From assembly GCF_023146395.1 (NCBI RefSeq), contig NZ_JAGLCD010000011.1:1-64000 (forward strand): a stretch of 64,000 nt of DNA, written 5' to 3'. Positions 42,821 to 51,226 of this stretch are shown one piece after another. How positions within the stretch are numbered: the stretch's first letter is position 1; every line of letters starts with the position of its first letter. The translations under genes were made by a program, and so were the position numbers. The stretch comes from Aeromicrobium sp. Lineage in GTDB: Bacteria > Actinomycetota > Actinomycetes > Propionibacteriales > Nocardioidaceae. The notes beneath the pieces were generated by a model that was not told where the DNA came from, made no database searches, and saw nothing but the letters and a program-made list of their open reading frames with translations.

Positions 42821-44066
42821 GACGCACCGACTCTCGGGTCGACTCGCGCCAGCCCTCGGGCAGGAGGTGGTCGAGCACGTCGTCGATCGTGACGGCGCCC
42901 ATGAGGTGCTTGGACTCGTCGATGACCGGCAGGGCCACCAGGTTGTACGCCGCGAGCAGGCCCGAGACGTCGGCGAGCGAGGACTCCGGGCGCGGCCACT
43001 CGATGTCGTCGTCGACGATCGCGCTGACGAGGGTCGACGGGGGGTGGCGCAGCAGCGCCTGCAGGTGCACGACGCCCAGGAACCGGCCCGTGGGCGTCTC
43101 GACCGGCGGGCGGCAGACGTAGACCATCGAGGCGAGGGCGGGGATCAGGTCGGGCTCGCGGACCCGCGCGAGGGCCTCGGCGATCGTGGCGTCCGGGGCG
43201 AGCACGACCGGATCGGTCGTCATCATCGAACCCGCCGTGCCCTCCTCGTACGTCAGGAGGCGGCGCATGTCCTCGGCGTCCTCGGGCTCCATGCGCTGCA
43301 GCATCTGCTCGGCCGTGGCCGGGGGCAGCGACCCGAGGAGATCGGCGGCGTCGTCGTCGTTCATCTCGCTGACGACGTCCGAGGCGCGCTCGGGGTGTAG
43401 GACGCCGAGGATCTCCACCTGTGCGCGGGCGGGCAGCTCCTCGAGGACGTCGGCGAGCCGTTCGTCGCCCAGCTCGGCGGCGATCTCGAGCCGGCGCTTC
43501 GGCGTGAGCTCCAGCAGGGCGTTGGCGAGGTCGACGGCCCGCAGGTCGTCCATCGTCGCGAGCAGGTGCTGGGCGCCCTGGGCGGAGTCCTCGTCGGCGA
43601 GGCCCACGACGTCGGACCATTCCGGGGTGTGCGTGGCGCCCCGGCGACCGAAGCGCTTGCTGGACTCCTGCACCGCGACGTGGGTCAGGTGCCAGTCGCG
43701 GCGGGCGTCCATCTCCATCGCGAGGTCGAAGACCTCCCCGGCGAGGCCCTCGCGGGTCGTGACCTGGCGGTCGAAGAGCTCGTGCACCGCGAGCGTCTCG
43801 TGCTTGCGCTGCTCGAACCGGCGCATGTTGACCACGCCGGTCGTGATGATCTGGCCGCCGTCGAGCGAGGTCACGCGCGTGATCGGCAGGAACACGCGCC
43901 GGCGCCCCAGGACCTCGACCACGAGCCCGAGGACACGTGGTCGACTTCCGGTGGAGCGGATCGTCACGACGACGTCGCGCAGCTTGCCCACGCGGTCGCC
44001 GGCCGGGTCGAAGACCGGTTGTCCGACGATGCGGGACAGGAAGATGCGTCCGGGCATGCTGCTCAC
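42813..44066 (-). CDS. PRC-barrel/MgtE-N/CBS-domain protein (Rv1232c-like, no membrane part)
   Basis: The 417-residue protein opens with a PRC-barrel-like region (MSSMPGRIFLSRIVGQPVFDPAGDRVGKLRDVVV), continues with repeats like the MgtE N-terminal superhelix (about 170-280; DERLADVLEELPARAQVEIL, DDDAADLLGSL) and ends with a pair of CBS motifs (about 285-400; TGRFLGVVHLQALL, ALPVIDESKHLMGAVTIDDVL). It lacks the membrane half of the magnesium channel MgtE, so it may be a regulator, not a transporter. GTG 44066 follows TAGGGT by 6 bases. Confidence 0.85.
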   Translation of the reverse strand: MSSMPGRIFLSRIVGQPVFDPAGDRVGKLRDVVVTIRSTGSRPRVLGLVVEVLGRRRVFLPITRVTSLDGGQIITTGVVNMRRFEQRKHETLAVHELFDRQVTTREGLAGEVFDLAMEMDARRDWHLTHVAVQESSKRFGRRGATHTPEWSDVVGLADEDSAQGAQHLLATMDDLRAVDLANALLELTPKRRLEIAAELGDERLADVLEELPARAQVEILGVLHPERASDVVSEMNDDDAADLLGSLPPATAEQMLQRMEPEDAEDMRRLLTYEEGTAGSMMTTDPVVLAPDATIAEALARVREPDLIPALASMVYVCRPPVETPTGRFLGVVHLQALLRHPPSTLVSAIVDDDIEWPRPESSLADVSGLLAAYNLVALPVIDESKHLMGAVTIDDVLDHLLPEGWRESTRESVRHG

Positions 44067-44072
44067 GTCAGC

Positions 44073-44078
44073 ACCCTA
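44073..44078 (-). promoter_or_regulatory. Leaderless -10 box of the PRC/CBS gene
   Basis: TAGGGT on the minus strand, 6 bases from GTG 44066. Confidence 0.55.
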
Positions 44079-44093
44079 CCGGCGGGCCTGACG

Positions 44094-45155
44094 TCAGGCC
44101 GGTGCTGCGGAACTGCGCCGGGCGGTGACCGCGCTGACGTGGCCGAGGTGCTGCGTCGAGGACGGGCGCGAGGTCTCCCGGGCCTCGAGCCCGGCCACAA
44201 AGGTGCCGATCTCGTCGATCGCCGCGCGGGCCTCGGGCACCCAGGACGCGGCCGCCTGGAACACGTGCACCTGGCGGTCCCAGACCGTGAGGTCGCAGGG
44301 CACGCCGGCCGCCACGAGCCGGTTGGCCATGAGCTCGGCGTCCGCGAGCAGGATCTCGCGCGAGCCGACGTGGATCAGGGTCGGCGGCATGTCGGCGAGG
44401 GGCATGTTGACCGGGCACGTGCGCCGGCCCGACACGCCCCGGCGCGTCTCGAGGTTCTCCGAGACGTCGGTCAGGCGCGAGACGGCGCGCAGGGAGAACG
44501 TCTGGCAACGGTGCGCATTACGGTGCACGGCCTTGCCGGCGGGGTCGAAGTCGAGCAGCGGAGAGAGCGCCACGACGCCGGCAGGTCGGCCCAGGCCGGC
44601 GTCCATCGCGGCGCGCGCGACCGCGAACGCCAGGTAGCCGCCCGCGGAGTCGCCCGCGATCGTGACGTCCTCGATGCGGTGGCCCTGGGCGAGCAGCCAG
44701 TGGAGGCCGTCGAGCCCGTCGGCGACCGACTCCGTGATGGGCTCGTAGGGCATCTGTCGGTAGCCGACGTTGAGCGCCGGCACGCCTGAGGCCGACGAGA
44801 TGCGCGAGACCAGGCGCCGGTGGGTGTTCAGGCCGCACGTGAGGAACGCCCCGCCGTGCAGGTAGAGGATCGCGCCGCCCTCGCCGGGCGTGTCGGCGAC
44901 TCCGGCGCCCAGGACGAGCTCGGCGCCGCAGAGGCCTAGGTCGACCCGGCGCCAGCGGGTGCCCTCGGGCGCCGGGAGCAGTCGGGCGGCCTGCTCGAGC
45001 AGATTGGGAGGGAACAGGTCGAACGGCAGGCGCGACCAGGCGTCGAGCAGCGGGCGGACCGTGTGCTTGAGGCCGAACGCCAGGACCTGCGACGGCAGGC
45101 TGGCTCCGGCGCGGAACTGCGCGTCCGCGGCGACCGAGAGGTGCGTGCTTCCCAT
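44094..45155 (-). CDS. Alpha/beta hydrolase of the hormone-sensitive lipase family
   Basis: The 353-residue hydrolase has HGGAF (oxyanion), GDSAGGYLAF (nucleophile Ser), an Asp in the PPTLIHVGSREILLADAEL block and His in DRQVHVFQ, the complete catalytic set of HSL-type (LipF/LipH-like) esterases. An N-terminal cap (about 1-80) follows SVAADAQFRAGASL. It probably hydrolyses short or medium acyl esters. ATG 45155 has GGGAGAG upstream. It diverges from a WS/DGAT gene across a CRP-like site. Confidence 0.87.
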   Translation of the reverse strand: MGSTHLSVAADAQFRAGASLPSQVLAFGLKHTVRPLLDAWSRLPFDLFPPNLLEQAARLLPAPEGTRWRRVDLGLCGAELVLGAGVADTPGEGGAILYLHGGAFLTCGLNTHRRLVSRISSASGVPALNVGYRQMPYEPITESVADGLDGLHWLLAQGHRIEDVTIAGDSAGGYLAFAVARAAMDAGLGRPAGVVALSPLLDFDPAGKAVHRNAHRCQTFSLRAVSRLTDVSENLETRRGVSGRRTCPVNMPLADMPPTLIHVGSREILLADAELMANRLVAAGVPCDLTVWDRQVHVFQAAASWVPEARAAIDEIGTFVAGLEARETSRPSSTQHLGHVSAVTARRSSAAPA

Positions 45156-45242
45156 GCGTGCTCTCCCTACCGTTCGCGACCCGGTCCTGACCGGATCATT
45201 CACCCCACGACCTGCGAAGATTCACGCGATCGTGTGTCATGT

Positions 45243-45258
45243 TGTGATGTGATTCACA
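45243..45258. promoter_or_regulatory. CRP/GlxR-like site TGTGA-N6-TCACA
   Basis: TGTGATGTGATTCACA has exact CRP half-sites with the canonical 6-base spacer. It lies 54 bases upstream of the WS/DGAT ATG and about 88 bases upstream of the lipase ATG. The window also encodes an adenylate cyclase, so cAMP control of storage-lipid genes is plausible but not shown. Confidence 0.6.
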
Positions 45259-45311
45259 TTCGTTGAGTGAGCGTACGCGACCACAGACCACCCCGCGCGA
45301 GGAACCCCCAC

Positions 45312-46721
45312 ATGCCGTTCATGCCGCCGACCGACTCGATGTTCCTGCTGGCCGAGTCGCGGGAGCACCCCATGCACGTCGGCGGGCTGCAGCTGTTCGA
45401 GCCGCCGGCCGATGCCGGCCCGCACTACGTGCGGGAGGTCCTCGACCAGTTCCGCGGCAACGACAACGTCAACCCGTTGTTCCGCAAGCGACCGGCCGAA
45501 CCCGTGGGTGCGGTCGGCAGCACGTGGTGGACGCACGACGAGACGATCGACTTCGACTACCACGTGCGGCACTCGGCGCTGCCGGAGCCGCGGCGCATCC
45601 GCGAGCTGCTCCAGGCCACGTCGCTGTGGCACAGCTCGCTGCTCGACCGGCACCGCCCGTTGTGGGAGTGCCACGTCGTGGAGGGCCTCCAGGACGGCCG
45701 CTTCGCGGTCTACAACAAGGTCCACCACTCGATGGTCGACGGCGTGTCCGCGATCCGGCTGATGCAGCGCTCGCTCAGCACCGACCCCGAGGCCGACGAC
45801 TGCCTGCCGCCGTGGCTGCAGCCCGAACGCGCCCGGAACGCCCCGGGTGAATCGACCGGGTCGGGCGGATTCGGCCCGCTCGCCCTCGCGCGGTCGCTGG
45901 CTGGTGCGGTGGGCGACGTCGCCGGCGACCTCGCCGGTCTGCTGCCCGCCTCGGCCCGGATCGCGATGGAGGCGATCGGCTCCAACGACCTGACCCTCCC
46001 GCGAGCGCCCCGCACGATGTTCAACGTCCCGATCGGTGGGGCCCGGCGCTTCGCCGCCCAGTCGTGGGAGATCGAGCGCATCCGGCGGGTCGCGAAGTCG
46101 TCGGCCACGACGATGAACGACGTCGTGCTCGCGATGGTCTCCGGCGCCCTGCGGGAGTACCTCATCGAGAACCACGCCCTGCCCGACGACCCCATGACGG
46201 CGATGGTGCCGGTGTCGCTGTCGCTGCGCTCGGGCGGCGACCCGGCCGAGACCGGCCGCGACGGCGGCAACCAGGTCGGCGTCATCATCGTCAACCTGGC
46301 GACCGATCGGGAGAACGGCTCGACCCGCCTGGAGGAGATCGCCTACTCGTCGCGCCAGGCCAAGCGGATCCTCGGTGATCTCACCCCGACGCAGATCCTG
46401 GCGTTCTCGGCGCTGCAGATGCTGCCGCTCGCGTTCACGCCCGTGCCCGGCTTCGTCAAGTACACGCATCCGCCGTTCAACGTCATCGTGTCGAACGTTC
46501 CCGGTCCGACCGAGGAGATGTACTTCAACGGCGCGCGCCTGGACGGGATGTACCCCGTCTCGATCGCGCTCGACGGCCAGGCCATCAACATCACCTTGAC
46601 GAGCCGCGCCGGCTACCTCGACGTCGGCATCATCGGCTGCCGTCGCACGGTCCCGCACCTGCAGCGCCTCCTGCTGCACCTGGAGAGCGCCCTCTCCGAG
46701 CTCGAGGGCAGCTGGGGGTGA
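45312..46721 (+). CDS. Wax ester synthase/acyl-CoA:diacylglycerol acyltransferase (WS/DGAT)
   Basis: The 469-residue acyltransferase has the catalytic HHSMVDG (His138-His139, Asp143, Gly144), early MPPTDSMFLLAE, and late blocks NVIVSNVPGPTEEMYFNGARLDGMYP and YSSRQAKR. WS/DGAT enzymes make triacylglycerol or wax esters from acyl-CoA. ATG 45312 has a GAGGAA ribosome site; upstream codons are not conserved. The predicted partner activity is the neighbouring lipase, suggesting a storage/mobilisation pair. Confidence 0.9.
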   Translation: MPFMPPTDSMFLLAESREHPMHVGGLQLFEPPADAGPHYVREVLDQFRGNDNVNPLFRKRPAEPVGAVGSTWWTHDETIDFDYHVRHSALPEPRRIRELLQATSLWHSSLLDRHRPLWECHVVEGLQDGRFAVYNKVHHSMVDGVSAIRLMQRSLSTDPEADDCLPPWLQPERARNAPGESTGSGGFGPLALARSLAGAVGDVAGDLAGLLPASARIAMEAIGSNDLTLPRAPRTMFNVPIGGARRFAAQSWEIERIRRVAKSSATTMNDVVLAMVSGALREYLIENHALPDDPMTAMVPVSLSLRSGGDPAETGRDGGNQVGVIIVNLATDRENGSTRLEEIAYSSRQAKRILGDLTPTQILAFSALQMLPLAFTPVPGFVKYTHPPFNVIVSNVPGPTEEMYFNGARLDGMYPVSIALDGQAINITLTSRAGYLDVGIIGCRRTVPHLQRLLLHLESALSELEGSWG

Positions 46722-46753
46722 GACCCCCACCGGCGAAGCCGGTCAGCGAAGTC

Positions 46754-46901
46754 GTCGAGTGGTGCGCGAGGGACGAGCGCGGCGTATCGAGATGCTGCTC
46801 GCGTGACCTCGAGCGGTCGGACCGGCCGGTGGTCACGGCTACCTGCACCTGACGGGGTCTCGATACGCCGGCTCGCTAGCGCTCGCCGAGCACTCGACCA
46901 G
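46754..46901. repeat. Imperfect inverted repeat with GTATCGAGA/TCTCGATACG arms
   Basis: The left arm (46754-46793, GTCGAGTGG...GGCGTATCGAGAT) matches the reverse complement of the right arm (46857-46901, GTCTCGATACGCC...CACTCGACCAG) with a few mismatches and a 2-base gap. They enclose about 63 bases. Similar TCTCGATACGC...CACTCGACC units are common intergenic repeats of high-GC actinobacteria. No transposase is present. Confidence 0.7.
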
Positions 46902-46971
46902 CGAAGTGGGGACCACTCGACCAGCAGAGGGTGGTCCGAGGCGCTTCGCCCGCATCCCCGACACTGGTCCG

Positions 46972-47859
46972 GTGAATGCGCTTCTGGCTGCGGTGGCCAT
47001 CCTCGGGGTCTCGGCCTCGGGGCCGCTGATGGCCGCCACGACCGCGCCGGCCCTGGCGATCGCGTTCTGGCGCAATGCCGCAGCCTCGGCCGTGCTGGCG
47101 CCCGTGACCCTGCTGCGCCGGCGCGGGGAGCTCGCGGCGCTCTCAGCACGGGGGCGCCGCCTCGCGGTGGTCGCGGGGGTGATGCTGGCGCTCCACTTCG
47201 CGACGTGGGTCGGGTCGCTCAAGCTCACGTCGGTCGCCGCCGCCACCGCGCTCGTCACGACCCAGCTGGTCTGGGTCCTGCTGATCGACCGGCTGCGAGG
47301 GCGCTCGGTCCCGCTGCAGGCCGGTCTCGGGTGCGCCGTCGCGATCGCCGGTGTCCTGGTCGTCTCCGGCTTCGACTTCACGGTGTCGACGCGGGCCCTG
47401 GTGGGCGATGCGCTCGCCGTCGCGGGCGGGCTGTTCGCGGCGCTGTACCTCGTGGCCGGCAGCGCCGTGCGCACCGAGCTGTCGACGACGGCCTACACCG
47501 CGGTGTGCTACTCGGTCTGCAGCGCGGCGCTACTCGTCGCGGTCGTCGTCGGCGGGGTCCCGCTGGTGGGGTTCTCGGCCCGTGACTGGCTGCTGATCGC
47601 CGGGGTGACGGTCGCGGCGCAGTTCCTCGGGCACTCGATCATCAACCACCTGCTCGCGGTCATGAGCCCTACGGTCGTCTCGCTCATGCTCCTGCTGGAG
47701 GTGCCGCTGGCGGCCCTGCTCGCCGGCGCGTTCCTCGACCAGTCGCCGCACGCGGGCGTGTGGGTCGGTCTCGGACTGATCCTCATGGGTCTGGTGCTCG
47801 TAGTCACACGACGCTCACCGCGCGAGCCGGTGCTGGCCGAACCGCCCTTGGTCGACTGA
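46972..47859 (+). CDS. EamA/DMT-family transporter
   Basis: The 295-residue integral membrane protein has about ten hydrophobic segments in two EamA halves (first about 1-140, second about 145-285). It starts VNALLAAVAILGVSASGPL and has the charged loops RGRRLAV and RLRGRSVPL on the cytosolic side. Members export amino acids or metabolites or feed nucleotide sugars; the substrate is unknown. GTG 46972 follows GACACT by 6 bases. An acyl-CoA dehydrogenase gene follows about 92 bases later. Confidence 0.85.
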   Translation: MNALLAAVAILGVSASGPLMAATTAPALAIAFWRNAAASAVLAPVTLLRRRGELAALSARGRRLAVVAGVMLALHFATWVGSLKLTSVAAATALVTTQLVWVLLIDRLRGRSVPLQAGLGCAVAIAGVLVVSGFDFTVSTRALVGDALAVAGGLFAALYLVAGSAVRTELSTTAYTAVCYSVCSAALLVAVVVGGVPLVGFSARDWLLIAGVTVAAQFLGHSIINHLLAVMSPTVVSLMLLLEVPLAALLAGAFLDQSPHAGVWVGLGLILMGLVLVVTRRSPREPVLAEPPLVD

Positions 47860-47951
47860 CCCGGCTCCTCGGGTGCGCCCGACTACCGGTGGGTAGAGTC
47901 GCCCTGATCATTGTGGGCTGTCGCCCCCCTTCTTTCATCAGGAGCCACCGC

Positions 47952-49145
47952 ATGGGACGTCTCGCCAGCACCGAGGGATTGACCGAGGAGCAGACCGCGA
48001 TCCTCTCGACGATCCGCGAGTTCGTCGACGAGAAGATCATCCCGGTCGCGCAGGAGCTCGAGCACGCCGACGAGTACCCGACCGAGATCATCGAGGGTCT
48101 CAAGGAGCTCGGCGTCTTCGGCCTGACGATTCCCGAGGAGTACGACGGCCTGGGTGAGTCGCTGCTGACCTACGCGCTCGTGGTCGAGGAGATCGCGCGC
48201 GGATGGATGAGCGTCTCGGGCGTCATCAACACGCACTTCATCGTCGCCTACTTGCTGATGCAGCACGGCACGGAGGAGCAGAAGAAGAAGTATCTGCCGA
48301 AGATGGCGACGGGCGAGGTCCGGGGTGCGTTCAGCATGTCGGAGCCGGGCCTCGGCTCGGACGTCTCGGCGGTCTCGACCAAGGCCACCAAGACCGATGA
48401 CGGCTCGTACTCGATCACGGGCCAGAAGATGTGGCTGACCAACGGCGGCACGTCCACGCTCGTCGCGGTCCTGTGCAAGACCGACGAGGGCGCCGAGAGC
48501 GTCTACAAGAACATGACGACGTTCCTGGTCGAGAAGGAGCCGGGCTTCGGCGAGACGGCCCAGGGCGTCACGGTGCCGGGCAAGATCGCGAAGATGGGCT
48601 ACAAGGGCGTCGAGACGACCGAGATGATCCTGGAGGACCACCAGATCTCGGCCGAGCAGATCCTCGGCGGGGAGCCGGGCAAGGGCTTCTTCCAGATGAT
48701 GGACGGCGTCGAGGTCGGCCGTGTCAACGTCGCCGCCCGTGCGTGTGGACTGGCGATCCGTGGATTCGAGCTCGCGATCGCCTACGCCCAGCAGCGCAAG
48801 ACGTTCGGCAAGCAGATCGCCGACCACCAGGCGGTGCTGTTCCGCCTCGCCGAGATGGCCACCAAGGTCGAGACGATCCACACCATGATGGTCAAGGCGG
48901 CCCGCCTGAAGGACACCGGCAAGCGCATGGACGTCGAGGCCGGCATGGCCAAGATGCTCGCCTCGGAGTACGCCAACGAGGTCGTCGAGGACTCCTTCCG
49001 CATCCACGGCGGCTACGGCTACTCCAAGGAGTACGAGATCGAGCGCCTGATGCGCGAGGTCAAGTTCATGCTGATCGGTGAGGGCACGTCCGACATCCAG
49101 AAGATGATCATCGGTCGTTCGCTGCTCAAGGACTACAAGCTCTGA
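47952..49145 (+). CDS. Acyl-CoA dehydrogenase
   Basis: The 397-residue flavoenzyme follows the same architecture as the one at 33110: FSMSEPGLGSDVSAVST (signature 1), KMWLTNGGTSTLVA, and the last signature RIHGGYGYSKEYEIERLMREVKFMLIGEGTSDIQK with catalytic Glu in GEGT. N-terminal ETEEQTAILSTIREFVDEKI is helical. The ATG has an AGGAG ribosome site. It lies upstream of the tmRNA gene, 109 bases away. Confidence 0.9.
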   Translation: MGRLASTEGLTEEQTAILSTIREFVDEKIIPVAQELEHADEYPTEIIEGLKELGVFGLTIPEEYDGLGESLLTYALVVEEIARGWMSVSGVINTHFIVAYLLMQHGTEEQKKKYLPKMATGEVRGAFSMSEPGLGSDVSAVSTKATKTDDGSYSITGQKMWLTNGGTSTLVAVLCKTDEGAESVYKNMTTFLVEKEPGFGETAQGVTVPGKIAKMGYKGVETTEMILEDHQISAEQILGGEPGKGFFQMMDGVEVGRVNVAARACGLAIRGFELAIAYAQQRKTFGKQIADHQAVLFRLAEMATKVETIHTMMVKAARLKDTGKRMDVEAGMAKMLASEYANEVVEDSFRIHGGYGYSKEYEIERLMREVKFMLIGEGTSDIQKMIIGRSLLKDYKL

Positions 49146-49254
49146 GACGTGGTGCTGGTGGGCTGACGGGAATGTTCCGTCGGCCCGCCGCGCTATGCTG
49201 AGCAGACTGCTTCGGCAGTGGCCCCTGACGTTCGAGGGGTTTGACAACTCCAGA

Positions 49255-49625
49255 GGGGCTGATCGGTTTCGACTGTGGTCGTTCGGATCAGGTGAAGCGG
49301 GTAGAGAAGGCAACGTCATCTCTCAAACGATCGTTGCAACCCAATAAGTGCCGATTCCAAGCGCACTGACTTCGCCCTCGCTGCCTGACAGCGACTGGTG
49401 AAGGGCAGACCCGGGAGCGTCCCCGTCCCGGATCGTCTGTCTCATTGAGGGGACTTGCTGGTCATGCCGTGCCACGAGGCGTGATCGGGACTCTTGCGTG
49501 GCTGAGCCTGTCGGTGACGCGTTCGTCCGAGCACCGAGGCTGAGAAAAGCGCCAGACGAACTGCACCCGGAGAAGCCCTGATGCAGCGTCATAGGACCGG
49601 GGTTCGATTCCCCGCAGCTCCACCA
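49255..49625 (+). ncRNA. ssrA: Transfer-messenger RNA (tmRNA), one-piece
   Basis: The 5' end GGGGCTGATCGG and the 3' end GATTCCCCGCAGCTCCACCA form the tRNA-like acceptor stem (GGGGCUG pairs with CAGCUCC, including one G-U), and GGTTCGATTCC is the T-arm. CCA is encoded at 49623-49625. The tag open reading frame runs from resume codon GCC at 49350 to TGA at 49386-49388 and encodes ADSKRTDFALAA, with the AA end recognised by proteases. It rescues stalled ribosomes with SmpB, which is not in the window. A strong hairpin follows immediately. Confidence 0.97.
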
Positions 49626-49670
49626 CGCCACTGAGGCCGCCCCCGTTCTGTGGGGGCGGCCTCAGTGGCG
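49626..49670. terminator. tmRNA terminator
   Basis: CGCCACTGAGGCCGCCCCC pairs with GGGGGCGGCCTCAGTGGCG with a 7-base loop, directly after the CCA end. A TTATCG tail follows. Confidence 0.9.
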
Positions 49671-49797
49671 TTATCGAAAGTGCAGTGAATCGAGTGGGCC
49701 CCTCTGTCGGCGACGAAGTCGCCCATTCTGAGGGATCCCCGCAGCTCCCCGCAGCCTGCGAGCGCCGGTGCCACGCCACCAGTGAGGCGAACGCCCG

Positions 49798-51135
49798 TCA
49801 GCCAGCCCCAGCCCCCGCCGACCCCGACCCAGCCCCCGCTGCCCCCGCCAACCGCCCCACGACCGCGTCGAGCCACCGCCCCACGTGCTCGCGCGCCTGC
49901 GGCGTGTCGGGGTAGCGGCACCGCAGGTGGAGGCCGTCGTCGCCGGCGAGGAACCACGCCATGACGCCGTCGGGACGGGTCACGGCCGAGACCCACTGCA
50001 CCTCGAGCCCGGGCGGAACCTCGGGCAGGCGCCGGGTGTCGAGCCAGGAGAGCGCGAACATGCCGGGCGGCGCGAGCTCGTGGTCGAGGTGGCCGAGGAT
50101 CGGGGCCAGCGGATGGGCGCCCAGCTTCATCGCCTCCCGCAGGGCGGCCGCGCATCCCGTGGGCGAGGGGTCGGTGCAGTCGAGCACCGAGTTGGTGATG
50201 AACCAGCCGACCGATCCGTACCAGGAGGGGTCGTCGCGGCTGTGGACTGGAAACACGGCACGCAACGCGTGCCCGGAGAGCTCGGTCGTGACCGCCGCGA
50301 CCTCGGCGATCGCGAGCGCCGTGAGCCGGACTCCGTGGTCGGCGGCCTGCTTCTCGAGCGCCTCCAGCTGCCCCGGGTCGAGCACGTCGCGCACCTCGAC
50401 CACCTCGGCGCGCGGCTCGCTGACGTCACCCAGCGGCAGGGGGAAGACGGGCAGGCTCCCGCCGCCGGCCGCGAGCACCTCGGCCCAACGGCGGCCCACC
50501 CAGTGAGGCGTCGCGTCCTGCTGCTCGAGCAGCAGCGTGTGGGCGGCGAACGGCGGGGCCGGACTGAGGCCGGCTCCCGGAGCCCGACCGGCGACGACGT
50601 CGGCGAGGCACGCCCGCAGGTCGCGCAGCAGCACCAGGAGTGACCACATGTCGAGGTGGGCGTGGTCGCCGGCGATGACCACGACGGGGCGAGGGTCGTG
50701 GCCCTCGTCCGGCGTGACGACGCAGAGCCGGTGCGACGGGGTGGCGAAGGGACGGCAGGACTCGTCCAGCACCCGGCGGAGCACGAGCCGCGACGGCTCG
50801 GACGGATCCGCCGGCGGGTGCTCGACCCAGTCGCCGTGGACGAGCTCGGTCTCGCGCAGCGTCAGCTCGCCACCGGCGTCGGAGAATGCCGTGTGCAGCG
50901 TGCCGTGGCGTGCGACGACGGCCGACCAGGCGTGCGCGAGCTGCGCCGGGGTCGCCGTAACGTCGAGCCGGAACGCCAGCGCCATCCACGACCCGGCGCG
51001 GTCACCGGCGCTGGTGTGGAGGCGTTGGTCGTAGGAGATCGGCACCACGGCGCCAGGCACGCCGGCCGGCCCCGTGGAGAGACTCGTCACACGACCCGGG
51101 GGGAGCACCATGTGAGCCACGTTCGTGAGTCGCAT
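49798..51135 (-). CDS. Condensation-domain/acyltransferase-like stand-alone protein
   Basis: The 445-residue protein resembles condensation-type acyltransferases such as PapA-like and NRPS C domains: early PISYDQRLHTSAGDRAG, the active-site region IAGDHAHLDMWS, a mid LEKQAADHGVRLTALAIAEVAAV helix, and a late FPVHSRDDPSWYGSVGWFITNSV bridge region. The motif HHxxxDG is changed to DHAHLDM: the second His and the Asp remain but the first His and Gly do not. It may be an acyltransferase with unusual specificity. ATG 51135 follows TAGGAT by 7 bases. It diverges from an alpha/beta hydrolase. Confidence 0.75.
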   Translation of the reverse strand: MRLTNVAHMVLPPGRVTSLSTGPAGVPGAVVPISYDQRLHTSAGDRAGSWMALAFRLDVTATPAQLAHAWSAVVARHGTLHTAFSDAGGELTLRETELVHGDWVEHPPADPSEPSRLVLRRVLDESCRPFATPSHRLCVVTPDEGHDPRPVVVIAGDHAHLDMWSLLVLLRDLRACLADVVAGRAPGAGLSPAPPFAAHTLLLEQQDATPHWVGRRWAEVLAAGGGSLPVFPLPLGDVSEPRAEVVEVRDVLDPGQLEALEKQAADHGVRLTALAIAEVAAVTTELSGHALRAVFPVHSRDDPSWYGSVGWFITNSVLDCTDPSPTGCAAALREAMKLGAHPLAPILGHLDHELAPPGMFALSWLDTRRLPEVPPGLEVQWVSAVTRPDGVMAWFLAGDDGLHLRCRYPDTPQAREHVGRWLDAVVGRLAGAAGAGSGSAGAGAG

Positions 51136-51142
51136 CGCGGTT

Positions 51143-51148
51143 ATCCTA
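51143..51148 (-). promoter_or_regulatory. Leaderless -10 box of the condensation-like gene
   Basis: TAGGAT on the minus strand, 7 bases from ATG 51135. Confidence 0.55.
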
Positions 51149-51226
51149 GGCGCGGCGATGCCCGGGAAGCAGGACATGGGCGGGGGTGCCGGGCGACGGG
51201 CGGCAGACGACAGAGCGCGAGGTGGC

